This document shows positions 34,045 to 43,061 of a DNA stretch of 64,000 nucleotides, one piece after another. The stretch comes from BOG-938 sp048498155 (GTDB lineage Bacteria; Pseudomonadota; Alphaproteobacteria; Caulobacterales; Caulobacteraceae). Position 1 is the first letter of the stretch. Every line of letters starts with the position of its first letter. The notes beneath the pieces were generated by a model, which saw only the letters and a program-made list of their open reading frames with translations, ran no database searches and had not been told where the DNA came from. The position numbers and the translations under genes are program-made. The DNA lies in assembly GCA_048498155.1 (NCBI GenBank), contig JBEHYN010000001.1, positions 1 through 64,000 on the forward strand. The letters run 5' to 3'.

Positions 34045-34181
34045 TCACCCAGGCTCCTCGACATCTTTCAATGCGCCTCAAATTGAGACTCTAAGAGCAA
34101 GTGCTGAAACTGAAGTTAAAGTTCGGGATAAAACCTGGCCATATGGCCTGTTTTTTCAGGTCGCCGAACCTAGCCGTCAGC

Positions 34182-35705
34182 CTAGTCGTCGTTTTCGACA
34201 ACTGAAGAGCGAGCGGGTGCGCGCGTAAGGAAGGCGGGAGTCTCGGCGCCGAACCCAACCACGGCGCGATCATCGTCCCGTTCGCGTTCGTGGATCTTGG
34301 CGGGAGCCTCAGCCGGAGCCGGGCGTGGCACGGGGGCGGCGGGGCGGGGTGCGGGTTCTTGTCTTGCGCGTGCAGGTCTTTGGACGTCTCGGGCGGGCGC
34401 GGGGGGTAGTTCGACGATAGGGGTGGGGGCAGGGGGTTGATCGGGTTGCACAAGAGCACGCGCCGCGAGTTCGCGCGGCTCCTCGCGCCGCCGTCCGCGA
34501 TCACGACTGCTGCTGCGCGCGCCGCGACCGGAATCCCGGCCGCCTTCGCGCGGTTCGCTGCGCGCTTGGCTAAAGTCGAGATCCAACACGACTTCCTGCG
34601 GAGTCTTGCCGATCAGCTTGAGGACCTTGTCCAGCCCACGACTATCGGCGGGCGTCACCAGCATGAAGGTCTGGCCTGAGCGACCGGCGCGGCCGGTGCG
34701 GCCGATGCGGTGTACATAGTCGTCTGCGTGGTGCGGGACGTCGTAATTGAACACGTGGCTGACATCGGGGATGTCCAAGCCGCGCGCTGCAACGTCCGAG
34801 GCCACCAGTAGGCGAAGGTCGCCCTTGCGGAAGTTGTCCAAGGTGCGCGTGCGCACGCTCTGGTCCAAGTCGCCGTGAATGGCGGCGGCGTCCAATCCGT
34901 GGGCCTTGAGCGACTTGGCGACCACATCGACTTCGGACTTACGGTTGCAGAAGACAATGCCGTTCTTCACATCGGCCCGCTCTATCAAGGCCCTGAGCGC
35001 CAGGCGCTTGGCCTTGGGATCGGCCGACGGAATGCGAACGAGATTTTGGGTGATGTTCTCGCCAGTGGTGGCGGGCCGGCTGGCCTCGATGCGCACGGGA
35101 TCATTGAGGAACTGGGCGGTCAGCCGGGTGATTTCCGGCGGCATGGTGGCCGAGAAGAACAGGGTCTGCTTCTTGGCCGGCGTCAGTTTGAAGATGCGCT
35201 CGATGTCGGGGATGAAGCCCATGTCCAGCATGCGGTCGGCTTCATCGACCACCATGATCTGGACGCCCGTCATCAACAGCTTGCCCCGCTCGAAGTGGTC
35301 CAGCAGCCGGCCGGGTGTGGCGATCAGCACGTCCACGCCTCGGTCCAGCTTGCGCTCCTGATCGGCGAAGGAGACGCCGCCGATCAGCAGGGCCCAGCTC
35401 AAATTGCGGCCCTTGGCGTATTTCTCGAAGGAGGCGGCCACCTGATCCGCCAGTTCGCGCGTGGGCGCGATGACCAGCGAGCGCGGCATGCGCGCCTTGG
35501 ACCGGCCCGCAGCCAAGCGATCGATCATCGGCAAGGTGAAGGCGGCGGTCTTGCCGGTGCCGGTCTGGGCGATGCCCAGCACGTCGCGCCCGGCCAGGGC
35601 GACGGGAATGGCCTGGGCCTGGATCGGCGTCGGCGTGTCGTAACCGGCGTCGGTCACGGCCTTGAGCACTTCGGGGCTGAGCCCCAGGTCGGAAAAGCTT
35701 GTCAT
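34182..35705 (-). CDS. rhlE: DEAD-box RNA helicase (RhlE-type)
   Basis: A 507-aa ATP-dependent RNA helicase. Helicase motifs in order: Q motif region (YDTPTPIQAQAIP), Walker A AQTGTGKT, PTRELADQ, DEAD (VVDEADRMLDMGF), SAT (FFSATMP), VASDVAARGLDIPDV and HRIGRTGRAGR. After residue 385 the tail is disordered, rich in Arg, Pro and Ala, and probably binds RNA or the degradosome. In Caulobacter an RhlB-type helicase binds RNase E, so this one may be an alternative cold/ribosome helicase. ATG 35705 begins the canonical MTSFSDLGLSP; a frame extension to TTG 35738 lacks a ribosome site. Confidence 0.92.
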   Translation of the reverse strand: MTSFSDLGLSPEVLKAVTDAGYDTPTPIQAQAIPVALAGRDVLGIAQTGTGKTAAFTLPMIDRLAAGRSKARMPRSLVIAPTRELADQVAASFEKYAKGRNLSWALLIGGVSFADQERKLDRGVDVLIATPGRLLDHFERGKLLMTGVQIMVVDEADRMLDMGFIPDIERIFKLTPAKKQTLFFSATMPPEITRLTAQFLNDPVRIEASRPATTGENITQNLVRIPSADPKAKRLALRALIERADVKNGIVFCNRKSEVDVVAKSLKAHGLDAAAIHGDLDQSVRTRTLDNFRKGDLRLLVASDVAARGLDIPDVSHVFNYDVPHHADDYVHRIGRTGRAGRSGQTFMLVTPADSRGLDKVLKLIGKTPQEVVLDLDFSQARSEPREGGRDSGRGARSSSRDRGRRREEPRELAARALVQPDQPPAPTPIVELPPAPARDVQRPARARQEPAPRPAAPVPRPAPAEAPAKIHERERDDDRAVVGFGAETPAFLTRAPARSSVVENDD

Positions 35706-35862
35706 GTCCTGATAATCTAGCCGGTGATCCGAGCCCAATGCTTGGGCGCCATCGGTTCATATTGTCCGGCGAACTTGGCCGGAACATAGGATTTCAAGGG
35801 CTCTTGTCAATCTGAGCCGCAGCCTCAAGGCGCCGAATTGCATGCGCGCCGGATTTGCAGGC

Positions 35863-37899
35863 TCAAAGATCCAGGTCTTCGGTGGCAAACTCGGCATTTT
35901 CCTGGATGAAGCGGAAGCGCAGCTCCGGCTTGCGGCCCATCAGGGTTTCCACCAGGGATACGACGGCCTCTTCCGAGCGGGGCAGGGTGACCCGCGCCAG
36001 GGTGCGGCTGGCCGGATCCATGGTGGTTTCCTTCAACTGGTTCGGATTCATTTCGCCCAGGCCTTTGAACCGGCCGATCTCCGGCTTCTTGCCCTTGAAC
36101 TCGGTGTCGAGCAGCTCGTCCTTATGTTGGTCGTCGCGGGCATAGATCGTCTTGCCGCCATGACTGATCCGGTAGAGTGGAGGCAAAGCGAGGAACAGAC
36201 GGCCGGCGCGGATCATGTCCGGCATGGTGCGATAGAAAAAGGTGATCAGCAGGGAGGCGATGTGGGCGCCGTCTACGTCTGCGTCGGTCATGATCACGAT
36301 GCGCTCGTAGCGCAGGTCCTCTTCGCGAAAACGCGATCCGCCGTGCACGCCCAGAGCCAGCATCAGGTCGGACAGTTCACGGTTCTGGTCGGCCTTCTCG
36401 CCGGTGGCGGAAGCGACGTTGAGGATCTTGCCGCGCAGTGGCAGGATCGCCTGATTACGCCGATTGCGCGCCTGCTTGGCCGAGCCGCCGGCGCTGTCGC
36501 CTTCCACGATGAACAGTTCCGCCCCGGCTGACGAGGCGTCGGCGCAGTCGGCCAGCTTGCCGGGCAAGCGCAATTTGCGGGTGGCGGAGGCGCGGGCGAC
36601 CTCCTTGTCCTTGCGGCGCTTGAGGCGCTCCTCGGCCCGTTCGATGACAAATTCCAGCAGCCGATCGGCCATCTTTGGCGCGGCGGTCAGCCAATGGTCG
36701 AACGGATCGCGTAAAGCCGCCTCGACCAGACGCTGGGCGTCGGCCGATGACAGGCGTTCCTTGGTCTGGCCCTGGAATTCGGGATTACGGACGAACACGG
36801 AGATCAGGGCGCCGGCGCCGGAAATGACGTCCTCGGCCGTAATCAAGCCGGCGCGCTTTTCCCCGGTCATCTCCGCGTAAGCCTTCAGGCCCCGCGTCAG
36901 GGCCGCGCGCAGGCCCGCTTCGTGGGTGCCGCCTTCGGGGGTGGGCACGGTGTTGCAGTAGGATTGCATGAAGCCGTCGGCTTCGCCGAACCCCTGAGGG
37001 CTCCAGGTGATGGCCCATTCCACCGCCCCGCCTTCGCCCTTGCGTTCGATCCTGCCGCTGAAGGCCTCCGGGGTGATCGTCTCCACGCCCTGGGTGCGCT
37101 CAGACAGAAAGTCGGCCAGGCCGTTGGGAAAGTGGAAGGTCGCCGTCTCGGGCGTCGCGTCGGTGATGCGTTCTTTGGCGCAGGTCCAGCGGATCTCGAC
37201 GCCGCGGAATAGATAGGCCTTGGACCGCGCCATGCGATGCAGGCGGGCCGGCTTGAACGCGGCGTCTTCGCCGAAGATCACAGGATCGGGGGTGAAGGTG
37301 ACCGACGTTCCGTGCTTGCGCGAGGCGCCCAGCTTTTCGAGCTTTGAGGTGGGCTTGCCGCGAGAGTAGGTCTGACGCCACTCAAAGCCGTCTTTCCAGA
37401 CAGTGATCTCGACCCGGTCAGACAGGGCGTTCACCACTGAGACGCCGACGCCGTGCAGACCGCCGGAGGTTTCATAGGCCTTGCCGGAAAATTTCCCACC
37501 CGAGTGCAGCTTGGTCATGATGACCTCGAGCGCCGACAGGCCGGGGAACTTGGCGTGGGCATCGACCGGCATGCCACGCCCGTCATCCTTGACCGTCAGT
37601 GAGCCGTCCGCGTCCAGGCGCACCTCGATCAGCTTGGCGTAGCCGGCCACGGCCTCGTCCATGCTGTTGTCCAGCACCTCGGCGAACAGGTGGTGCAGGG
37701 CGCGCTCGTCGGTGCCGCCGATATACATGCCGGGGCGCTTGCGCACGGGCTCCAGGCCCTCGAGCACCTCGATGTCCTTGGCCGAGTAGCCTGACGGCGC
37801 AGGTTCGGCGTGGCTCTGCAACGGCGAAGCCGGGGCGGGAGCCAAGGCGTCGTCAAACAGATCAGCGGCAGGCAATTTCGGGGACGCGGCGTTGGACAT
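35863..37899 (-). CDS. parE: DNA topoisomerase IV subunit B
   Basis: ATPase subunit of topoisomerase IV, which unlinks daughter chromosomes. The 678-aa protein has an N-tail of about 35 residues, then the GHKL ATPase (LEPVRKRPGMYIGGTDERAL, EVLDNSMDEA, DDGRGMPVD, GGLHGVGVSVVNALS), transducer region, and TOPRIM (FIVEGDSAGGSAKQARNR, MTDADVDGAHI). The shorter length and the lack of the GyrB insertion mark it as ParE rather than GyrB. ATG 37899. Confidence 0.94.
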   Translation of the reverse strand: MSNAASPKLPAADLFDDALAPAPASPLQSHAEPAPSGYSAKDIEVLEGLEPVRKRPGMYIGGTDERALHHLFAEVLDNSMDEAVAGYAKLIEVRLDADGSLTVKDDGRGMPVDAHAKFPGLSALEVIMTKLHSGGKFSGKAYETSGGLHGVGVSVVNALSDRVEITVWKDGFEWRQTYSRGKPTSKLEKLGASRKHGTSVTFTPDPVIFGEDAAFKPARLHRMARSKAYLFRGVEIRWTCAKERITDATPETATFHFPNGLADFLSERTQGVETITPEAFSGRIERKGEGGAVEWAITWSPQGFGEADGFMQSYCNTVPTPEGGTHEAGLRAALTRGLKAYAEMTGEKRAGLITAEDVISGAGALISVFVRNPEFQGQTKERLSSADAQRLVEAALRDPFDHWLTAAPKMADRLLEFVIERAEERLKRRKDKEVARASATRKLRLPGKLADCADASSAGAELFIVEGDSAGGSAKQARNRRNQAILPLRGKILNVASATGEKADQNRELSDLMLALGVHGGSRFREEDLRYERIVIMTDADVDGAHIASLLITFFYRTMPDMIRAGRLFLALPPLYRISHGGKTIYARDDQHKDELLDTEFKGKKPEIGRFKGLGEMNPNQLKETTMDPASRTLARVTLPRSEEAVVSLVETLMGRKPELRFRFIQENAEFATEDLDL

Positions 37900-38037
37900 C
37901 GGTGCGCAGCTTGGGACGATTCGGATGAGGTCGGGTATGAGACCGCCCGGTCAGCCAATCAAGCGTTCGCTGTAGTCCTGGCGTAGATCGGCGTTCCTGG
38001 TCAATATAGCCGACAAGGGGTTCAGACCGGATAGACC

Positions 38038-39024
38038 ATGCACAGACCGATTGTGAACACCCTGATGGCGGCCGTCTTGGGCTGGTCCCCCGCCGCTTTC
38101 GCCCAGGAGGCCATGGTGGCCATCGACGCCGGGCAGAATTCCCTTCTGTACGGTAGTCTGCTCAGACCTGTCGCCACTGACTCTGTTCCGTTCGTTATGA
38201 TCGTGCCCGGGGTCAGCCCAACGGATCGCAATGGCAACATCTCGGCGGCGGGCAAGACGCCAAACACATACAAGCTATTGGCAGACGCGTTGGCGGCGCG
38301 GGGATATGGATCTCTTCGAGTGGACACGCGGGGCGTGGGCGGGAGCGCTGGGGCGCTTGGCTCAGAGGACGACCTGAGTCTGGAGGTGTTGGTAGACGAT
38401 ATCGCTAATTGGGCGCGGTTCCTGCAGGTTCAGCCGGGGGTGAAATGCGTGGCGATACTGGGTCATTCGGAAGGCGCGTTGATCGCGGCCTTAGCCGCTC
38501 AAAAGGTCAAAACCTGCGGGGTGATCGAGGTCGCCGGCGCGAGCCGGCCCGCCGGCGACGTGATCGCCAACCAGCTCAAGGCCGCAAAAGATGCTGGAAA
38601 GCTGTCGGATGGGACCTACGACCAGGCGATGCAAATCCTGGGTGAGCTGCGCGCAGGTCGACGTGTCGAGGATGTTCCCTTGGCGTTAGCGTCCATCTTT
38701 CGGCCCAGCCTTCAGCCCTATCTGATGTCCTGGCTGAATCAGGATCCTGTCGCTGCAGAGGCGGGACTTAGTCCCTTGATGGTCCTACAAGGCGAAAATG
38801 ATCTCGAGGTGGCCCCAGAAGACCCGAGGCGGCTGGCCAATGTCTCGCGGGCGATCCGGCTGGTTATGCTGCCCGGCGTGAACCATGTGCTGAAGATCGC
38901 TCCGGCGGAGCGCACAGCCAATCTGGCGACATACGGCGATCCGCAATTGGCCCTGGCCCCGGACGTGATCCCGGCCATCGTCAACTTCATCGAGCATCCG
39001 CCGCAGTTCGTGCTGAAGCGATAA
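38038..39024 (+). CDS. Exported alpha/beta hydrolase
   Basis: A 328-aa protein with a signal peptide (residues 1-22, ending AAFAQ). The fold is alpha/beta hydrolase: MIVPGVSPTDRNG, RVDTRGVGGS, the nucleophile elbow GHSEGA (about residue 143), an aspartate in LQGENDLEV and the histidine in GVNHVLK. The substrate is unknown; the location is periplasmic. The gene is transcribed alone and is convergent with glnA, with a shared terminator between them. Confidence 0.85.
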   Translation: MHRPIVNTLMAAVLGWSPAAFAQEAMVAIDAGQNSLLYGSLLRPVATDSVPFVMIVPGVSPTDRNGNISAAGKTPNTYKLLADALAARGYGSLRVDTRGVGGSAGALGSEDDLSLEVLVDDIANWARFLQVQPGVKCVAILGHSEGALIAALAAQKVKTCGVIEVAGASRPAGDVIANQLKAAKDAGKLSDGTYDQAMQILGELRAGRRVEDVPLALASIFRPSLQPYLMSWLNQDPVAAEAGLSPLMVLQGENDLEVAPEDPRRLANVSRAIRLVMLPGVNHVLKIAPAERTANLATYGDPQLALAPDVIPAIVNFIEHPPQFVLKR

Positions 39025-39053
39025 AAAAAGGGCCGCAGATCCCTCCGCGGCCC
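39023..39053 (-). terminator. Rho-independent terminator of glnBA
   Basis: On the minus strand, GGGCCGC (39053-39047) pairs with GCGGCCC (39036-39030) around a 10-nt loop and is followed by seven T residues (39029-39023). This is a textbook intrinsic terminator 35 bp past the glnA stop. It also overlaps the end of the convergent hydrolase gene, for which it has no T-run. Confidence 0.9.
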
Positions 39054-39087
39054 TTCCTAGTCCCCTCGATTGCCCCGAGTTAAAGCA

Positions 39088-40497
39088 TTAGCACTTGTAG
39101 TACATGTCGAATTCGACCGGGTGCGGGTGCAGTTGCAGCCGCATGACTTCTTCCATTTTCAGCTCGATGTAGGCGTCGATGAAGTCGTCGTTCATGACAC
39201 CGCCGGCTTTCAGGAAGCCGCGGTCCTTGTCCAGGCACTCCAGGGCTTCGCGCAGAGAGCCGCAAACTTCCGGGATCTTCTTCTGCTCGCGGGGGGGCAG
39301 ATCGTACAGGTTCTTATCGGCCGGCGCCCCCGGATCGATCTTGTTGATGATCCCGTCCAGACCGGCCATCAGCAGGGCCGTGAAGGTCAGGTAGGGATTG
39401 CCCATGGGATCGGGGAATCGGGCTTCCAGACGCTTGCCCTTGGGGCTGTCCACGTGCGGGATGCGGATCGAGGCGGAGCGGTTGCGCGCCGAATAGGCCA
39501 GCTTCACCGGCGCTTCATAGCCCGGCACCAAACGCTTGTAGCTGTTGGTGGTCGAGTTGGAGAAGGCGTTGATGGCCTTGGCGTGCTTGATGATTCCGCC
39601 GATGTACCACAGGCACATGTCGGACAGGCCCGCGTACTTGTCGCCGGCGAACAGGGGCTTGCCGCCGCCCCAGATGGACTGGTGAACGTGCATGCCCGAG
39701 CCATTATCCGCGAACATCGGCTTGGCCATGAAAGTGGCCGTCTTGCCGTAGGCGGCGGCCACGTTGTGGATGACGTACTTATACATCTGCAGCCGGTCGG
39801 CCATGACGATCATGGTGTCGAACTTCAGGCCCAACTCATGCTGGGCGGGCGCCACTTCGTGGTGGTGCTTTTCCGGCTTCATGCCCAGTTCGCCCATTAC
39901 CGCCAGCATTTCGCCGCGCAGGTCCTGGGCGCTGTCGACAGGGTTCACCGGGAAATAGCCGCCCTTGGGGCCGGGCCGGTGGCCCATGTTGCCTTCAGGA
40001 TAGTCCTTGGCGCTGTTGATCGGCAGTTCGGACGCATCGTACGAGTAGCCGGTGTTGTGCGGCTGGGTGGACCACTTCACGTCGTCGAAAATGAAGAACT
40101 CCGCTTCCGGGCCGAAATAGACCGTGTCGCCGATGCCGGAGGCCTTGACGAAGTTCAAGGCCGACTTGGCGATGGAGCGGGGGTCGCGGTCATATGGGGT
40201 GCCGGAGTCCGGGTTCACCACGTCGCAGAACAGGCACAAGGTCGTCTGCTGATAGAAGGGGTCGATATAGGCCGAATCCAGGTCCGGCCGCAGCTTCATG
40301 TCCGACTCGTTGATCGCCTTCCAGCCGGCGATCGAGGAGCCGTCGAACATGGTTCCGTCTTCCAGGAAATCATCGTCGACCAGATCGATGTCGAACGTCA
40401 CGTGCTGCATCTTGCCGCGCATGTCGGTGAAGCGAACGTCGACGTATTTGACTTCCTTCTCCTTGATTTGGTTCAGGATATCTTTGGCAGTTGTCAT
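39088..40497 (-). CDS. glnA: Glutamine synthetase type I
   Basis: Makes glutamine from glutamate and ammonia. The 469-aa GSI subunit has YVDVRFTDMRGK, DGSSIAGWKAINESDM, FGPEAEFFIFDDVKW, NGSGMHVHQSIW, and the adenylylation tyrosine in KNLYDLPPREQKKIPEVCGS, so activity is likely controlled by GlnE through adenylylation. It follows glnB by 39 bp, forming the classic glnBA operon, and ends at a strong terminator. Confidence 0.98.
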   Translation of the reverse strand: MTTAKDILNQIKEKEVKYVDVRFTDMRGKMQHVTFDIDLVDDDFLEDGTMFDGSSIAGWKAINESDMKLRPDLDSAYIDPFYQQTTLCLFCDVVNPDSGTPYDRDPRSIAKSALNFVKASGIGDTVYFGPEAEFFIFDDVKWSTQPHNTGYSYDASELPINSAKDYPEGNMGHRPGPKGGYFPVNPVDSAQDLRGEMLAVMGELGMKPEKHHHEVAPAQHELGLKFDTMIVMADRLQMYKYVIHNVAAAYGKTATFMAKPMFADNGSGMHVHQSIWGGGKPLFAGDKYAGLSDMCLWYIGGIIKHAKAINAFSNSTTNSYKRLVPGYEAPVKLAYSARNRSASIRIPHVDSPKGKRLEARFPDPMGNPYLTFTALLMAGLDGIINKIDPGAPADKNLYDLPPREQKKIPEVCGSLREALECLDKDRGFLKAGGVMNDDFIDAYIELKMEEVMRLQLHPHPVEFDMYYKC

Positions 40498-40536
40498 AGC
40501 AATCGTCCCCTGAGGCTGGTGTAAAGGATAGGATGG

Positions 40537-40875
40537 TTAGACGGCGAGGGTCCCGGTTTCGCCTGTCCGGATTCGAATGACGTCCAAGATGTCCGAAACG
40601 AAGATCTTGCCGTCGCCGATGCGGCCGGTCCGCGCGGATGTTTGGATGGCTTCGAGGGCCGGCGCCAGTTGAGCGTCCGGCACGATGACCTCGATTTTGA
40701 TCTTGGGTAGGAAGTCCACGACGTACTCGGCGCCGCGATAAAGCTCGGTGTGGCCCTTTTGTCGCCCATAGCCCTTGGCTTCGATTACGGTCAGGCCCTG
40801 CACACCCAGCTCCTGGAGGGCTTCCTTCACATCGTCGAGCTTGAAGGGTTTGATGACGGCTTCGATTTTTTTCAT
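40537..40875 (-). CDS. glnB: Nitrogen regulatory protein P-II
   Basis: A 112-aa signalling trimer sensing 2-oxoglutarate and glutamine; it controls GlnE and NtrB. It begins MKKIEAVIKPFKLDDVKEAL and has the T-loop tyrosine for uridylylation in YRGAEYVVDFLPK and the C-terminal signature RTGRIGDGKIFV. ATG 40875 is the family start; the frame runs on upstream to 40959 without support. Confidence 0.97.
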   Translation of the reverse strand: MKKIEAVIKPFKLDDVKEALQELGVQGLTVIEAKGYGRQKGHTELYRGAEYVVDFLPKIKIEVIVPDAQLAPALEAIQTSARTGRIGDGKIFVSDILDVIRIRTGETGTLAV

Positions 40876-41306
40876 GAAACGACTTTTCGACACGTTGCGA
40901 ACCTGGGGCAAAAGCGGTTTGCGCTCCCTCGCCCGAAGGTCCGTCGGGGCAGGGAGCATGGCGAACCGGGCTTAACAAGGGGGCGGCGGCGCCAGTCCTG
41001 TCTGTCTAGCGGCTCGCCTCGCTGGCGCCTAGAGATTAGGCGCCACACGACTATTTCTTGGTCGATGCCTTAAATTCGCTGCTTCCTGCCGCGTTCATCG
41101 GGAAATTAGAAGATTCATGAAACGGATTTGCGTTTTGCGACCTCGACGCCTAGGCGACGAGCGTCATCGAGCCGTTCGCGTCTTCACCGCGGTTGCGCGT
41201 GGGGGTTTGGGCTTCCCGCAGTGGCGCCACGAAATCAAGCGACTATCCGCCCTTGCCGGAGCGGGCGTGCAGACCTCAAACTCGGAGCGTTCGCGGCGGA
41301 GTCGGC
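40876..41306. promoter_or_regulatory. Divergent glnB/nnr intergenic region
   Basis: These 431 bp hold no convincing gene. There is a perfect hairpin GGCGCCTA-gagat-TAGGCGCC (41024-41044) and the palindrome CGCCTAGGCG (about 41148-41157). GATTC (about 41111) is a GANTC methylation site. No clear sigma-54 (TGGCAC-N5-TTGC) promoter was found for glnBA by eye. Short frames here (such as 41117-41320) look like chance. Confidence 0.35.
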
Positions 41307-42770
41307 ATGCCAAGTCTTGAAATTCTAACGAATACCCAGATGCGCGCCGCAGACGCCGCCGCCATTGCCGCCGGAACGCCGGGGTTCGACCTGATGACGC
41401 GGGCTGGGGAGGCTGTTGCTCGGGCCGTGGAGGCGCGCTGGCCGACCGGTACTGTGGTGGTGTTGTGCGGCCCAGGGGGCAACGGCGGCGATGGCTTCGT
41501 CGCCGCTGAACGCCTGAGGGCCGCCGGTCGGCCTGTGCGCGTGGCGAGCATGGCTTCGCCCTCGGCCATGAAGGGCGACAGCGCCCTGGCCGCCCAGGCC
41601 TGGTCAGGTCCGACCGAACGCGTCCGCCCAGGCTTGTTCGCCGGTGCAGCCGTAATCGTCGATGCTCTGTTTGGGGCGGGTCTGGACCGGCCCTTGGAGG
41701 CGGGCGTTCAAACACTATTGAGGGCCGCCGCCGCGTCGGGCGTGCCCATGCTCGCTGTAGATCTGCCGTCCGGCCTGAACGGCGACACCGGGGCGCCCAT
41801 GGGCTATGCCCCGCCCTGCGCCGCCACGGTTACCTTTCACCGCAAGAAGCCGGCCCACGTCCTCTTGCCCGGCCGCGAGCTGTGCGGGGACATCCTTGTC
41901 GCCGACATTGGCTTGGAGGCGCCCAGGAACGCCCATCTCCTGGAGAACAGTCCAGAGCTTTGGTCGACGCGTATGGCTTGGCCTACGGCGACGGCTCACA
42001 AGCACGCCCGTGGACGTGTCATCGTGGTGTCGGGTGATGTCGCCGCGACCGGCGCCGCTCGATTGGCGGCGCGGGGCGCACTTCGTATCGGCGCGGGGGT
42101 GGTGACTATTTTGTCTCCGCCTGAAGCCCTGCTCGTCAACGGCGCCCACTTGGAGGCGGTGATGTTGCGTCCGTTCGAGACCGACATCGAGCTGGAAGCC
42201 GCCGCCGCCATGGTCGATGCGGCGGTGATCGGTCCGGCTGCGGGGGTCAATGAATCCACGGTCTCCAATTTGTTCGCCCTCGCGCGCACCGGGGCGGGCC
42301 TCGTGATCGACGCTGACGCCCTGACTGTGTTCAGCGAAGATCCGGAGGAAATGTACTCGGTGCTGGATCGCGACGACGTGCTAACGCCGCACGCGGGAGA
42401 ATTCGAGCGCCTGTTTCCCGGCCTGCTGAAATCATCGCCCGAGCGGATCACCGCCACGCGGACGGCGGCCAAACGCGCGGGCACGGTTGTGTTGCTCAAG
42501 GGCTTTGACACGGTAATCGCCGCGCCTGACGGGCGTGCAGTGGTCAACACCAACGGTTCGCCTTGGCTGGCCACGGCCGGGGCGGGCGATGTGTTGGCGG
42601 GGTTCATCGCGGGCCTGATCGCCCAGGGCCTGGACAGTTTCGACGCAGTCTGCGCCGCAGTTTGGATCCACGCCGAGGCCGCGGCCGCCTTTGGCCCAGG
42701 GCTGATTTCCGAAGACCTTCCAGGCCTTGTCCCCCCGGTCCTGGCCCGGCTTTTTCAAGGCCAGGGCTAA
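41307..42770 (+). CDS. nnr: Bifunctional NAD(P)H-hydrate epimerase/dehydratase
   Basis: The 487-aa fusion repairs hydrated NAD(P)H. The N-terminal YjeF_N epimerase (about residues 1-215) shows CGPGGNGGDGFVAAERLRA and VDALFGAGLDRPLE and AVDLPSGLNGDTGA. The C-terminal ADP-dependent dehydratase (about 230-480) shows VIDADALTVF, LTPHAGEFERL, LLKGFDTVIA and NGSPWLATAGAGDVLAGFIA. ATG 41307 has CGGAG 5 bases upstream; a longer frame from 41193 is rejected. Confidence 0.95.
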   Translation: MPSLEILTNTQMRAADAAAIAAGTPGFDLMTRAGEAVARAVEARWPTGTVVVLCGPGGNGGDGFVAAERLRAAGRPVRVASMASPSAMKGDSALAAQAWSGPTERVRPGLFAGAAVIVDALFGAGLDRPLEAGVQTLLRAAAASGVPMLAVDLPSGLNGDTGAPMGYAPPCAATVTFHRKKPAHVLLPGRELCGDILVADIGLEAPRNAHLLENSPELWSTRMAWPTATAHKHARGRVIVVSGDVAATGAARLAARGALRIGAGVVTILSPPEALLVNGAHLEAVMLRPFETDIELEAAAAMVDAAVIGPAAGVNESTVSNLFALARTGAGLVIDADALTVFSEDPEEMYSVLDRDDVLTPHAGEFERLFPGLLKSSPERITATRTAAKRAGTVVLLKGFDTVIAAPDGRAVVNTNGSPWLATAGAGDVLAGFIAGLIAQGLDSFDAVCAAVWIHAEAAAAFGPGLISEDLPGLVPPVLARLFQGQG

Positions 42771-42779
42771 GTCCATAAT

Positions 42780-42864
42780 TGGTGCGGGCGAGAGGACTCG
42801 AACCTCCACGCCTTGCGGCGCTGGAACCTAAATCCAGTGCGTCTACCAGTTCCGCCACGCCCGC
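42780..42864 (-). tRNA. tRNA-Leu (anticodon UAG)
   Basis: Read on the minus strand: acceptor GCGGGCG pairs with CGCCCGC; D-arm GGCGGAACTGGTAGACGC; anticodon stem CTGGA/TCCAG around the loop TTTAGGT, so the anticodon is UAG; long variable arm (GCGCCGCAAGGCGT) as expected for class II tRNA-Leu; T-arm GGAGGTTCGAGTCCTC; discriminator A followed by an encoded CCA (42782-42780). It lies between nnr and tig on the opposite strand. Confidence 0.97.
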
Positions 42865-43061
42865 ATTGAGTGGACGCTTATCCCAGGTTCGGCCCAGCGC
42901 CAACCGCAGATGCTCTTTGGGCTTGGAGGGCGCATTGGGCCGTGACATAAGGCCCTTCGCTCGCCGCCCAGGATTATCTGATCCATCCGGGCGGCGCTGA
43001 TGTTTTAAGACCCGCACAAAGCGCGGCGCGGAATGACAAGCTCCGCCGCCGCACCGGAACC

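Noticed and set aside
41117..41320. A 67-residue basic frame in the glnB/nnr gap
   Set aside because: No ribosome site, Arg-rich composition typical of chance frames, and overlap with the true nnr start.
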